64,000 nt of DNA from NCBI GenBank assembly GCA_903822495.1, contig CAIJPD010000015.1, forward strand, positions 1-64,000. The letters run 5' to 3'. Positions within the stretch are counted from its first letter, which is position 1. Every line of letters starts with the position of its first letter. The position numbers and the translations under genes were made by a program. The notes beneath the pieces were generated by a model. It was not told the DNA's origin, did no database searches, and was given only the letters and a program-made list of their open reading frames with translations. This stretch comes from an uncultured Chloroflexota bacterium (GTDB lineage: Bacteria; Chloroflexota; Limnocylindria; Limnocylindrales; CSP1-4). Positions 25,463 to 33,586 of this stretch are shown in pieces.

Positions 25463-26755
25463 ATGACCACGGCACGTCGCCCCGGCTCCTTCGTCCGCCT
25501 GCCCGGCGGCCTCGCGCCGCTGGGCTATCGAAACTTCGCCCTCTACTGGCTGGGCTTCGCCTCGACCAACGCGGGGAAGTGGATCGAGAACACGGGTGCC
25601 GTCTGGGTAGCCTACGAGCTGACCGGCAGCCCCTTCCTGCTGGGCCTGATGGGGGTGATCCGGGCGCTGCCCACCATCCTCGTCACACCCTTTGCCGGCG
25701 TGCTGGTGGACCGGGTGGACCAGCGGCGGCTGATCATGGTGACGCAGGCGATCATGCTGGTGACCTCGCTGGTCACGGGCCTCCTGATCCTCGAGGGGCG
25801 CATCGAGCTCTGGCAGCTCTACCTCGAGGTCTTCATCCAGTCCGCGGTCCTGTCCGTGGACTACATCGCCCGCCAGGCGCTCTTCCCGCGCCTGGTGCCG
25901 CGCGACCACATGGTCGAATCCGTCACGCTGACATCCACGGCGGCGCGGATCTCCGGCCTGGTCGGGCCAGCGGTCGGCGGGTTTGCCATTGCGGGGTTTG
26001 GTGACGCGGCTCCATTCCTGCTCAACGCGGCCACCTTCCTGGTGCTGATGGGCGCCCTGGCCGGGATCAAGGGCGTGGCGTGGTCCGTTGGCGTGTCCGT
26101 CCGGACCACGTGGCGCGCGGAGCTGATCGAGGGCTGGCGGTATCTCCTGGCGACGCCGGTCCTGCTCGGTCTGCTCCAGCTGGAGGTCGTGTACGGCGTG
26201 TTCCAGATGAACCCGGTGTTGATCACCATCGTGGGCCGCGAGACGCTGGGCGTCGGCCCCGAGGGTCTCGGGGGGCTCCTGTCGGCGACCTCGGTGGGGG
26301 CCATCGTCGGGACCGGGCTGCTGCTCGCCTTCGGCACCACGGCGCGCCCCGGGCGGTTCGTGACGCTGGCCGCCATCGCCTGCGCCGCCGCGCTGATCGG
26401 GTTCGCTTTCACGCGCGACTACGTGACCGCCTTCGCGGTGCTCATGGTCGCCGGCGTGTTCGATGCGATGGTCAGCGTGACGCGGAGCACCATCGCCCAG
26501 CTGGCGGCGCCCGGCCACATGCGCGGCCGCATCATGGCCAATCAGGGCGTGGTGGTGCGGGGCTTCGGCCCATTGGCGCAGACCCAGAGTGGGGTGACCG
26601 CCGGCCTGCTCGGTGGGCCGATGGCCGTGCTCGTCTCATCGCTGGCCCTGGGCCTCAGCGCGGCACTGGTGGCGCGCGGCAATCGGCCCTTCTGGCGCAT
26701 GGCCCGTGACGATGACCCGGATCGCGACGACAACGCCGCGCCTGCCAGCGGATGA
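25463..26755 (+). CDS. EntS-type MFS exporter (copy 1)
   Basis: 430 aa with about 12 membrane helices. It opens 'RLPGGLAPLGYRNFALYWLGFASTNAGKWI' and has the motif DRVDQRRLIMVTQA after helix 2, 'DYIARQALFPRLVPRDHMVE' and 'GLVGPAVGGFAI', which are features of the MFS_3/enterobactin-exporter-like group (PF05977). Its final ATG overlaps the next gene (ATGA). It is closely similar over its whole length to copy 2. Export of a product made or modified by the upstream oxidoreductases is an attractive but unproven idea. Confidence 0.88.
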   Translation: MTTARRPGSFVRLPGGLAPLGYRNFALYWLGFASTNAGKWIENTGAVWVAYELTGSPFLLGLMGVIRALPTILVTPFAGVLVDRVDQRRLIMVTQAIMLVTSLVTGLLILEGRIELWQLYLEVFIQSAVLSVDYIARQALFPRLVPRDHMVESVTLTSTAARISGLVGPAVGGFAIAGFGDAAPFLLNAATFLVLMGALAGIKGVAWSVGVSVRTTWRAELIEGWRYLLATPVLLGLLQLEVVYGVFQMNPVLITIVGRETLGVGPEGLGGLLSATSVGAIVGTGLLLAFGTTARPGRFVTLAAIACAAALIGFAFTRDYVTAFAVLMVAGVFDAMVSVTRSTIAQLAAPGHMRGRIMANQGVVVRGFGPLAQTQSGVTAGLLGGPMAVLVSSLALGLSAALVARGNRPFWRMARDDDPDRDDNAAPASG

Positions 26756-28029
26756 CGAGCGCCCGCGACATCCCGCCGTTCGCCCGCCTGCCCGGCGGCC
26801 TGGCACCGCTTGGCTACCGCAACTTCCTGCTCTACTGGGTGGGCTTCGTCGCGTCCAACTCCGGCAAGTGGATCGAGCAGACGGGCGCCGTCTGGATCAC
26901 CTACGAGCTGACCGGCAATCCCTTCCTGCTGGGCCTCCTGGGGATCGTCCGGGCCGTGCCCACCTTGCTGCTGACCCCCCTGGCGGGCGTCATCGCCGAC
27001 CGGGTTGACCAGCGTCGCCTCCTGTTCGCCACGCAGAGCCTCTCGATGGTGGCCTCGCTGGCGCTGGGCGTCCTCGTCGTCACCAACACGGTCCAGCTCT
27101 GGGAGGTCTACCTCCAGGTCGGGATCCAGGCCGCGATCACCTCCGTTGATTCCGTCGCGCGCCAGTCGCTCTTCCCACGGCTCATCCCGCGCGAGCGACT
27201 GGTGGAGGCGGTCACGCTCCAGTCCATGGCCGGGCGGGCCTCCAACCTCATCGGGCCGGCGATCGGCGGGTTCGCCATCGCCGGGCTGGGGGAGGCCGCG
27301 CCGTTCTTCCTGAACGCCATCTCGTACCTGTGCCTGATGGGGGCGCTCGCGCTGGTGACCGGGATCTCCGCCCGGGTCGGCGGGGTCCGCGAATCCTTTC
27401 GCACGGAGCTCACCCAGGGCTGGGTCTACATCCTGCAGACGCCGGTCCTGCGCAGCCTGATCCTCCTCGAGGTGTTCTACGGACTCTTCGCCATGAACCA
27501 GGTAATGATCACGATCGTCGCCCGCGAGCAGCTGAACGTGGGGCCCGAGGGGTTGGGTGGGCTGCTCTCCGCCGATGCCGTGGGCGCGCTCGCGGGGATA
27601 GGGATCCTCCTGGTCGTCGGTGCCACAAGCCGTCCGGGCCGGTTCGCGATCCTGTGCACCGCCGGGTACGCGGCATCCATCGTCGCCTTCGGGTTGACCT
27701 CGACGTACGTCTTCTCCTTTGCGGCCCTCGTCATGACCGGGCTCTTTGATTCGCTGGTCTCGGTCACCCGCAACAGCCTGATGCAGCTCGCGGCGCCCAG
27801 TGGGATGCGCGGCCGGGTGATGGCCAACCAGGGCATGATCGTGCGCGGGATGGCGCCCCTGTCGCAGACACAGAGCGGCTTTGTCTCCGGCCTGGTGGGC
27901 GGCCCCGCGGCCATCCTGCTGGCCGGCGGGGTGATGGCGGTGGGCGCCGTGGCCGTCCTGCGTGGGAATCGGGCGCTGTGGACCATCCAGCGGGACGATG
28001 TCGTCCGACGACCCGGTCGGCCGCTATAG
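26752..28029 (+). CDS. EntS-type MFS exporter (copy 2)
   Basis: 425 aa, 4-bp overlap with copy 1. It shares with it the opening 'RLPGGLAPLGYRNFLLYWVGF', DRVDQRRLLFATQ, 'SVARQSLFPRLIPRERLVEAVT', NLIGPAIGGFAI and the late block 'QLAAPSGMRGRVMANQG'. It has twelve helices and no truncation. Two coupled MFS proteins of the same group could form a heterodimeric or paired export unit, or reflect a recent duplication. The downstream DinB gene has its own promoter-like element inside the last codons. Confidence 0.88.
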   Translation: MTSARDIPPFARLPGGLAPLGYRNFLLYWVGFVASNSGKWIEQTGAVWITYELTGNPFLLGLLGIVRAVPTLLLTPLAGVIADRVDQRRLLFATQSLSMVASLALGVLVVTNTVQLWEVYLQVGIQAAITSVDSVARQSLFPRLIPRERLVEAVTLQSMAGRASNLIGPAIGGFAIAGLGEAAPFFLNAISYLCLMGALALVTGISARVGGVRESFRTELTQGWVYILQTPVLRSLILLEVFYGLFAMNQVMITIVAREQLNVGPEGLGGLLSADAVGALAGIGILLVVGATSRPGRFAILCTAGYAASIVAFGLTSTYVFSFAALVMTGLFDSLVSVTRNSLMQLAAPSGMRGRVMANQGMIVRGMAPLSQTQSGFVSGLVGGPAAILLAGGVMAVGAVAVLRGNRALWTIQRDDVVRRPGRPL

Positions 28030-28030
28030 T
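28025..28030 (+). promoter_or_regulatory. -10 box TATAGT of the dinB-like gene (leaderless)
   Basis: TATAGT ends exactly seven positions before ATG 28037, so the start codon would be the first transcribed base. It overlaps the stop of the MFS gene (TAG at 28027-28029). Confidence 0.5.
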
Positions 28031-28036
28031 CGGGCC

Positions 28037-28588
28037 ATGGCACATCCCCGCGTCGAGCAGCTCCGTTTCGCCCGCAGCGAGTTCCTCCGTGGCCTGGACG
28101 GCCTGACGGGGGAGCACGCGGCCCAGCAGCCCGGGCCAATGAACTCCATCGCCTGGATGGTGGGCCACCTGGCCTGGCACGAGCAGCTCTCCTGGCTGAC
28201 GCGGGCGCAGGGTGTCACGCCCCGCCCGGAGCTCAACGAGCTGACCGCCAACGGCAAGCCCAGGTCAAACCCGCCCCTCGCCGAGATGCTGGCGGCCTGG
28301 CGTGAGGTGACCGAGGCGTCTGACGGGTGGCTGGACGCCCTGGAGCCGGCGGACCTGGCGGCCCCGATGGGCCGCTCCCGCATCCCGCAGTCCGTTGGGA
28401 CCGCGCTGCTGCGCATGACCTACCACTACTTCGTCCATTGCGGGGAGGCCTCGGCCGTTCGCCAGCTGATCGAGGGCGGCGAGCTGCCGGAGTTCGTGGG
28501 CGCGATCCAGGTGGAGGCGCCGTGGCGCGCGGAGCCGGCCTGGGAGGCCGGTGAGTCCGGACAGCCGGGCGCGGAGGTGGTCGCGTGA
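28037..28588 (+). CDS. DinB-superfamily protein
   Basis: 183 aa from ATG 28037 (AHPRVEQLRFARSEFLRGL), confirmed by the position of the -10 box; the track start at 27962 lies inside the preceding gene. It is predicted as a four-helix bundle. The stretch SIAWMVGHLAWHEQ contains the first metal-ligand His of the DinB/YfiT fold, with further His in MTYHYFVHCGEASAVRQL. Members are metal-dependent and include thiol transferases and many uncharacterised proteins. The function here is unknown. The stop overlaps the GTG of the next gene, indicating coupling. Confidence 0.8.
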   Translation: MAHPRVEQLRFARSEFLRGLDGLTGEHAAQQPGPMNSIAWMVGHLAWHEQLSWLTRAQGVTPRPELNELTANGKPRSNPPLAEMLAAWREVTEASDGWLDALEPADLAAPMGRSRIPQSVGTALLRMTYHYFVHCGEASAVRQLIEGGELPEFVGAIQVEAPWRAEPAWEAGESGQPGAEVVA

Positions 28589-29565
28589 CGCGGCCGCACG
28601 TCCCGCAGGAGGTCCTGGACGCCGCGCATGCCCGCAAGGCGGCGCGCCTGTCGCACAACTTCGACGCGGCCGACCGCCTGAAGGGTGAGATCGAGGCCCT
28701 GGGCTGGCGCATCGTGGACCGCGGGGTCGACTTCGCCCTCGCGCCCCTGCACCCGGCCGATGTGGCCGAGGAGGGCCGGACGCTCTACGGCTGGTCGGGC
28801 GGTGTGCCCAGCCGGCTCGACGAGCCCGCGGTTGCGCCGGCCACGGTCATCGTCCGGGCCGGAGACGACGCGGCGACCGCCGAACTGTCCGTGGGCACCA
28901 TCCTCGGTGCGGCACCCGCCGGCACGCAGGTGGTCATCGTCGCGGACGGCGCCGCGTCCGACGTGGCGGAGGCTGTCGCGCGCGTCGCCGCCGACCGGCC
29001 GGAGGCCGTCGAGGTGGTCTGGGTTGTCGCGCGGCAGGGCACGGCGGCGGCGATCAACGCTGGCCTCCGGCGTGCCGCAGGTGCTGTGGTCATCGTGCTG
29101 GGTGCCGGTGCGCGGGTCGGCGGCGACGTGGTGACGCCGCTGCTGGCCGCCCTGGCCGATCCCACCGTGGCGGTCGCGGGTGCCCAGGGGCAGGAGGGCC
29201 CGGATATCCAGTCCCTCGCGCCGGCGCCCCTCACGGGCGACGTGGCCGCGCTGGACGACACGTGCCTGGCCATGCGCCGGGACGATGCCGCCGCGCGCGG
29301 GCCGCTTGACGAGCGGTTCCGCAGCCCACGGCTGCTCGCGGCGTGGTGGAGCCTGGTGCTGCGCGACGAGGAGGACGGCCCCACGAGGCGCGCGCTGGTG
29401 GTGCCGGGCCTGCCGGTCAGCCGAGACGTCCGGGCCGAGGCGATCGATGCCGCGCCGGACGCCAACGCCGGCGAACGCGACCGCCTCGCGCGCCGGGACC
29501 GGTACCGCCTGCTCGATGCCTTCCGCGACCGCGATGACCTGCTCGTGGGCGACCTGCCCGACTGA
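28585..29565 (+). CDS. CysS-tail-like domain fused to a glycosyltransferase-2-like domain
   Basis: 326 aa from GTG 28585, overlapping the dinB-like stop (GTGA). Residues about 7-45 (ARKAARLSHNFDAADRLKGE, then ALGWRIVDRG) resemble the small helical C-terminal module of cysteinyl-tRNA synthetase (AR..RDF..AD.LR..L...G..V.D). From about residue 88 there is a GT-A/family-2-like segment: VIVRAGDDAATAELSVGTI, TQVVIVADGA, GTAAAINAGLRRAAGAVVIVLGAG. The canonical DXD is replaced by GAG, and the usual ED and QXXRW blocks are absent, so catalytic activity is doubtful. No membrane segment. I know of no characterised protein with this combination. Confidence 0.55.
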   Translation: MTRPHVPQEVLDAAHARKAARLSHNFDAADRLKGEIEALGWRIVDRGVDFALAPLHPADVAEEGRTLYGWSGGVPSRLDEPAVAPATVIVRAGDDAATAELSVGTILGAAPAGTQVVIVADGAASDVAEAVARVAADRPEAVEVVWVVARQGTAAAINAGLRRAAGAVVIVLGAGARVGGDVVTPLLAALADPTVAVAGAQGQEGPDIQSLAPAPLTGDVAALDDTCLAMRRDDAAARGPLDERFRSPRLLAAWWSLVLRDEEDGPTRRALVVPGLPVSRDVRAEAIDAAPDANAGERDRLARRDRYRLLDAFRDRDDLLVGDLPD

Positions 29566-29607
29566 CCCGGGGCAAGTCCGCCGACAGGCTCGGGCGCCCG
29601 TCGCCCG

Positions 29608-29613
29608 TATACT
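29608..29613 (+). promoter_or_regulatory. -10 box TATACT before the 53-aa ORF
   Basis: GTATACTCGGCCTC places +1 at 29620, one base from ATG 29621. It is one of the best TATAAT-like hexamers in the window and probably drives the downstream operon. Confidence 0.5.
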
Positions 29614-29620
29614 CGGCCTC

Positions 29621-29782
29621 ATGCGCCAACGGCCCTGGTTGATGGTCCTCCTGTTCGGGTTTGCCGGTCAGAGTTGCGTCTGCGCGGGTGCGGCGCCCGG
29701 CCCGACCCCCACCGAGCGACCGCTGCGGGTCGCGCGCGCCGGGCGCCTGCAGCGGACGACGGCCTGGTGGCAGGCGGCCTGA
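29621..29782 (+). CDS. Small hypothetical protein with hydrophobic N-terminus
   Basis: 53 aa, only visible inside a longer spurious ORF of the track. ATG 29621 follows a good -10 box with almost no leader. The N-terminus RPWLMVLLFGFAGQSCVCAG looks like a signal peptide or lipoprotein signal with cysteines, followed by a Pro/Thr segment and a basic tail ending TTAWWQAA. It overlaps the proposed start of the solute-binding protein gene by 16 bp. It may be a real small secreted protein or a leader ORF. Not recognised. Confidence 0.4.
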   Translation: MRQRPWLMVLLFGFAGQSCVCAGAAPGPTPTERPLRVARAGRLQRTTAWWQAA

Positions 29783-31425
29783 CGCCGGACGCCCCGGATC
29801 TCGCCTCGGTCCAGGTCGTTCGCTCCTTCCCCCGCCGCCGAATGCTGGGCGCGCTCGCGTTGGTCGCGCTCGTGCTGGCGGGGGCGATGGCCGGATCGCG
29901 CGGCGCCACGCCCGGAGCGGGTGGCAACCCCGTCGGCGCCGCCGTCGCCAATCCGGGCGAGGTCCGCATCCTCTCCGGTGTTCCGGCCAGCCTCGACCCG
30001 GCCGCCGGGGGCGATATCGGCAGCGCGTCCGTCACGGCGCAGTTGTACGAGGGGCTCACCGCGTTCGATCCGGGCCTGGTCCTGCGGCCGGCGCTGGCGC
30101 GCTCGTGGGACGTCAGCGACGGTGGGCGACGCGTCGTCTTCCATCTCCGGCCCGGACTCACGTTCTCGGACGGCACGCCGCTCACAGGCGCCGACGTCGT
30201 GCGCAGCTGGCTCCGGCTCATCGACCCTGCCGCGCCGTCGCCCCTCGCCTCGCTGATGTCGGACGTGGTCGGCGCGGACGACTACCGCGCCGGGCGGAGC
30301 AGGGACGCCGCTGCCGTCGGCCTCGTCGCCGAGGGCACGGACGTGACCGTGCGCCTCATCAACCCGGCCAGCGACCTCCCGTCGATCATCGCCGCCGCAC
30401 CCTTCGCGGTGGTCCCCAGGGGCGTCGCGGACGGCTCCGCGCTGGCACCGGGTCGGTTCGTCGGCAGCGGTGGCTACGTCCTGGCCGCGCTGACGGACAC
30501 GGAGCTGACCCTGACCGCCAACGCGCACTACTGGGCGGGATTGCCGGCCATCGACACCGTCCACCTGGTGGTCAGCATTGCCGGCCGCAGCCCCGTCACG
30601 GCGTTCCAGGACGGCGATCTCGACTACACCGAGATCGGGACCTACGACGCCAGCTGGATCCGCTCCGACCCGACGCTGGGGCCGGCGCTGCGTTCGGTGC
30701 CCAGTCTCTCGCTCGAGTACCTGGGCTTCGATACCAGCCGCGCCCCGTTTGACCAGGTGCTGGTTCGCCAGGCCTTTGGTGCCGCCATCGACTGGCGCAG
30801 AGTCGTTGCCCTGGCCAACCCGGGGAATGACACGCCGGCGACCGCCATGGTCCCGCCCGGCATCCCCGGCCGGGACTCCGCGACCTTCCTGCCCGCTTAC
30901 CAGCCGGATCGCGCCAGGGCGCTGCTCGCGCAGGCGGGCTACCCGGGCGGCAAGGGCTTCCCGGCGGTGACCTTCGTGACCGGCGGCAGCGCGTACGGCG
31001 AGGCCATCCGAGCCGGGCTGCAGTCCGCGCTCGGCATCTCGCTGGGCTACGAGACGATGGTCAGCGACGACTACTTCACGCGGTTGCGGGACGACCCGCC
31101 GGCCATCTGGATGCTGGGCTGGATCGCCGACTACCCGGGGCCCAACGACTTCCTGGGCGTCCTGCTCCGGTCGGACAGCACGAACAACTCCGGGCGCTGG
31201 CGCAGCCCGGAGTTCGACCAGGCCATCGCCGACGCCGGGGCAGCCAGCGATGGGGCGGCGATCGCGGCCGCCTTCGCCCGCGCCCAGGGCGTCGTGCAGC
31301 GAGACGTGCCCGTGATCCCGCTGGCCAACGGCGACGGCTGGGCACTGTCGCGCAGCGGCCTCCTGGGGGCCAGCCAGAATGGCCTCGGCATCCTGCGGAT
31401 CGCGGGGCTCGCATGGGCGCGCTAG
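29767..31425 (+). CDS. ABC transporter family-5 solute-binding protein
   Basis: About 552 aa from GTG 29767; ATG 29842 (LGALALVALVLAGAMAG) is the alternative start and lies at the signal/anchor helix. SBP_bac_5 features: 'VTAQLYEGLTAFDP', LRPALARSWDVSDGG, 'FHLRPGLTFSDGTPLTGADV', later LGFDTSRAPFDQVLVRQAF and 'PAIWMLGWIADYPGPNDFL'. These are the core of oligopeptide/nickel/dipeptide-binding proteins. There is no lipobox, so anchoring would be through the N-terminal helix. No permease or ATPase genes for an oligopeptide importer are nearby. The stop overlaps the start of the peptidase gene, so the protein may serve together with that peptidase. Confidence 0.8.
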   Translation: MAGGLTPDAPDLASVQVVRSFPRRRMLGALALVALVLAGAMAGSRGATPGAGGNPVGAAVANPGEVRILSGVPASLDPAAGGDIGSASVTAQLYEGLTAFDPGLVLRPALARSWDVSDGGRRVVFHLRPGLTFSDGTPLTGADVVRSWLRLIDPAAPSPLASLMSDVVGADDYRAGRSRDAAAVGLVAEGTDVTVRLINPASDLPSIIAAAPFAVVPRGVADGSALAPGRFVGSGGYVLAALTDTELTLTANAHYWAGLPAIDTVHLVVSIAGRSPVTAFQDGDLDYTEIGTYDASWIRSDPTLGPALRSVPSLSLEYLGFDTSRAPFDQVLVRQAFGAAIDWRRVVALANPGNDTPATAMVPPGIPGRDSATFLPAYQPDRARALLAQAGYPGGKGFPAVTFVTGGSAYGEAIRAGLQSALGISLGYETMVSDDYFTRLRDDPPAIWMLGWIADYPGPNDFLGVLLRSDSTNNSGRWRSPEFDQAIADAGAASDGAAIAAAFARAQGVVQRDVPVIPLANGDGWALSRSGLLGASQNGLGILRIAGLAWAR

Positions 31426-32804
31426 GCCGGCTGGCCGCGGCCGTGGCGCTGGTCGCGTCACTGGCGGCACCGCCCGGTGCGACCGCCGCCGGCAGCTCGT
31501 TCGGGACGCCCACGGCCACCGCAACCTACGGAACGGGCATCGACTTCCGCCAGCCCGTGACGCTGGCCGCCCCGATGCTCCGGGCGGAGCTCCTGCTGGA
31601 GTTCCCCAAGGAGCCCGGGCCCGAGGTGCGGGTGGTGGCTGCCCCGGCGGGTGGCTCCAGCACGCTCCGCTTCACGCTGGATACCAGCACCGGCGGGCTG
31701 CTGCCCAACACCACGGTGACCGCCCGCTGGCGGCTCGTGGCCAAGGATGGGAGCTCCTCGGTGGGCCCGTCGGTCACGGTCCGCTACGACGACACCCGGT
31801 TCACCTGGCAGACGCGCCAGGGGAGGCTGGTCCGCGTCCACTGGTACCAGGGCACGGCCGCCTTCGGTGATCGTGCGCTCCAGATCGGCGAGGACGCGAT
31901 CGCGCGCACCGGCCGGCTGCTCGGCGTGACGGAGACGCAGCCGATCGACTTCTTCATCTATGCCGATCAGCAGGCGTTCTACGACGCGCTGGGCCCCGGC
32001 ACCAGGGAGAATGTCGGCGGGGAGGCGATCGCGGGGATCCGGACACTCTTTGCCTTGATCACGCCGGCCGACATCAACGCCTCGTGGGTCGGGATCGTGA
32101 TCCCGCACGAGCTGACCCACCTCGTGTTCGACACCGCGGTCAGCAACCCGTACCACTTCCCGCCGCGCTGGTTGAACGAAGGGCTGGCGGTCTACCTCGC
32201 GCAGGGCTACGACGGCAGCGACACGACGACCGTCAAGTCGGCCGTCTCCGCCGGAACGCTCATGCCGCTGGCGTCGCTCACCGGCCAGTTCCCAACGACC
32301 CGGGACCGGTTTGGGCTGGCCTATGCCGAGAGCGTCGCCGCCGTCGACTTCCTGGTTCGCCAGAAGGGCGAGGCGGCGCTGGTCGGCCTGATCCGGTCGT
32401 ACGCCAACGGCGTGACCGATGACGAGGCCTTCACGGCGTCGCTCGGGCTCGACGCGGCGGCGTTCGACGCCGCCTGGCGGTCCAGCCTGGGCGCTCGTAA
32501 CCCGGTTGCCTACGGGCCCGTCCCGGCACCCAGCGGGCCCTTGCCCGTCGACTGGGCGGGGAGCCCCTCCGCGTCGGGCTCCACCAGCGGCGCGACCGGG
32601 CCCCCGAGCCCCGCGGGCAGCACCGGGCCAACGCCGACCGCCGCCGCGACGCAGGGCCAGGGCACATCGCAGGGCGCCGGGTCGCCGGCGATCCCGCTCC
32701 TCTTCGCCGGCCTCGTCTTCCTGGCGGCCGTCCTGCTCGTGCGGTTCAGATCGCGGCGACGGCGCGACGGCGGTCCCATGCGGCCACCGCGGGTCGCCCG
32801 GTGA
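31413..32804 (+). CDS. Membrane-anchored MA-type zinc metallopeptidase
   Basis: 463 aa. ATG 31413 overlaps the previous stop. The N-terminal signal peptide is LAAAVALVASLAAPPGATAA (about 7-26), followed by a beta-rich domain (about 30-130). The catalytic region has HELTH (HExxH) in VIPHELTHLVF near residue 232, and 22 residues later the third zinc ligand Glu in WLNEGLAVYLA, the gluzincin arrangement of the peptidase MA family. A Ser/Pro/Gly linker (about 370-430) leads to one transmembrane helix (IPLLFAGLVFLAAVLLV) and a basic cytoplasmic tail. It is an extracytoplasmic protease tethered by its C-terminus. The substrate is unknown; it is coupled to a peptide-binding-type protein before it and DUF881 proteins after it. 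Confidence 0.85.
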   Translation: MGALGRLAAAVALVASLAAPPGATAAGSSFGTPTATATYGTGIDFRQPVTLAAPMLRAELLLEFPKEPGPEVRVVAAPAGGSSTLRFTLDTSTGGLLPNTTVTARWRLVAKDGSSSVGPSVTVRYDDTRFTWQTRQGRLVRVHWYQGTAAFGDRALQIGEDAIARTGRLLGVTETQPIDFFIYADQQAFYDALGPGTRENVGGEAIAGIRTLFALITPADINASWVGIVIPHELTHLVFDTAVSNPYHFPPRWLNEGLAVYLAQGYDGSDTTTVKSAVSAGTLMPLASLTGQFPTTRDRFGLAYAESVAAVDFLVRQKGEAALVGLIRSYANGVTDDEAFTASLGLDAAAFDAAWRSSLGARNPVAYGPVPAPSGPLPVDWAGSPSASGSTSGATGPPSPAGSTGPTPTAAATQGQGTSQGAGSPAIPLLFAGLVFLAAVLLVRFRSRRRRDGGPMRPPRVAR

Positions 32805-33586
32805 CAGGACTCCGCGCACGACTCCGCGCCGTCCAGACGTGGCAGATCACGCTGGGGCTGGCCCTGCTGGTGCTCGGTTTCCTGATCGCCGCGCAGCTGG
32901 CCAGCGAACGCCCCCGGGTCCGGTACACCACCCAGGAGCGATCCCCGCTGGTGGATGCCGTCCGTGAACTGCAGGCGCAGCAGGAGGACCTGAAGTCCGC
33001 GATCCTGGGCCTCCGCCAGGAGATCCAGGACGGGGAGGGCCAGGGCGAAGGGTCGGCGCTGCTGGTCCGCCAGCTCAACGACCAGTTGCAGCAGGCGCGC
33101 CTCGCGGCCGGCCTGGTGGCGCTGACCGGGCCGGGCGTCGTCTTCCGCCTCGAGGACGGGACGTCGGGCAGCTCCGGCAGCCGCGGTGAGAGCATCGTGA
33201 CGGCCAAGGACGTCCGCACCCTGGTGGAGGAGCTCTGGCTGGCCGGTGCCGAGGCGGTCGCCGTCAACAACGAACGCGTGCTTGCCGGAACGGCGTTCCT
33301 CGACATCGGCGGCTCCGTCCTGGTCAACTCGGCCTATCTCGCGCCGCCGTACACCGTGACCGCGATCGGCCCCGCCAACCTCTACGCCCGGGTCTCGGCG
33401 TCACGCGGCTTCGTGGAGCTCTACCGCGTCCGTACGCAGAAGGGCGGGATCGTGCTCACCTACGCGGAGCGCGACGGCCTCCGCGTGCCGGCATTCGCCG
33501 GGACGGTGAACCTGTCTGCCGGCCATCCGGTGCCCAGCGCGACGCCCAGCGGTCCTGCCAGCGATGCACCGGCGGGGACGCCGTGA
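32801..33586 (+). CDS. DUF881 family membrane protein (copy 1)
   Basis: 261 aa from GTG 32801, overlapping the peptidase stop by 4 bp. One N-terminal transmembrane helix (ITLGLALLVLGFLIAAQL), then a coiled-coil stretch (about 45-95, LVDAVRELQAQQEDLKSAI), then the DUF881 domain: ALTGPGVVFRLEDG, VTAKDVRTLVEELWLAGAEAVAVNNERV and PPYTVTAIGPANLY. A disordered Pro/Ala tail ends the protein. In Gram-positive genomes DUF881 genes often occur as pairs near cell-division genes, but no biochemical role is established. A role in envelope assembly is inference. Confidence 0.85.
   Translation: MTGLRARLRAVQTWQITLGLALLVLGFLIAAQLASERPRVRYTTQERSPLVDAVRELQAQQEDLKSAILGLRQEIQDGEGQGEGSALLVRQLNDQLQQARLAAGLVALTGPGVVFRLEDGTSGSSGSRGESIVTAKDVRTLVEELWLAGAEAVAVNNERVLAGTAFLDIGGSVLVNSAYLAPPYTVTAIGPANLYARVSASRGFVELYRVRTQKGGIVLTYAERDGLRVPAFAGTVNLSAGHPVPSATPSGPASDAPAGTP

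Noticed and set aside
29668-31524. 618-codon minus-strand ORF
   Set aside because: Antisense shadow of the SBP gene; composition is not protein-like.
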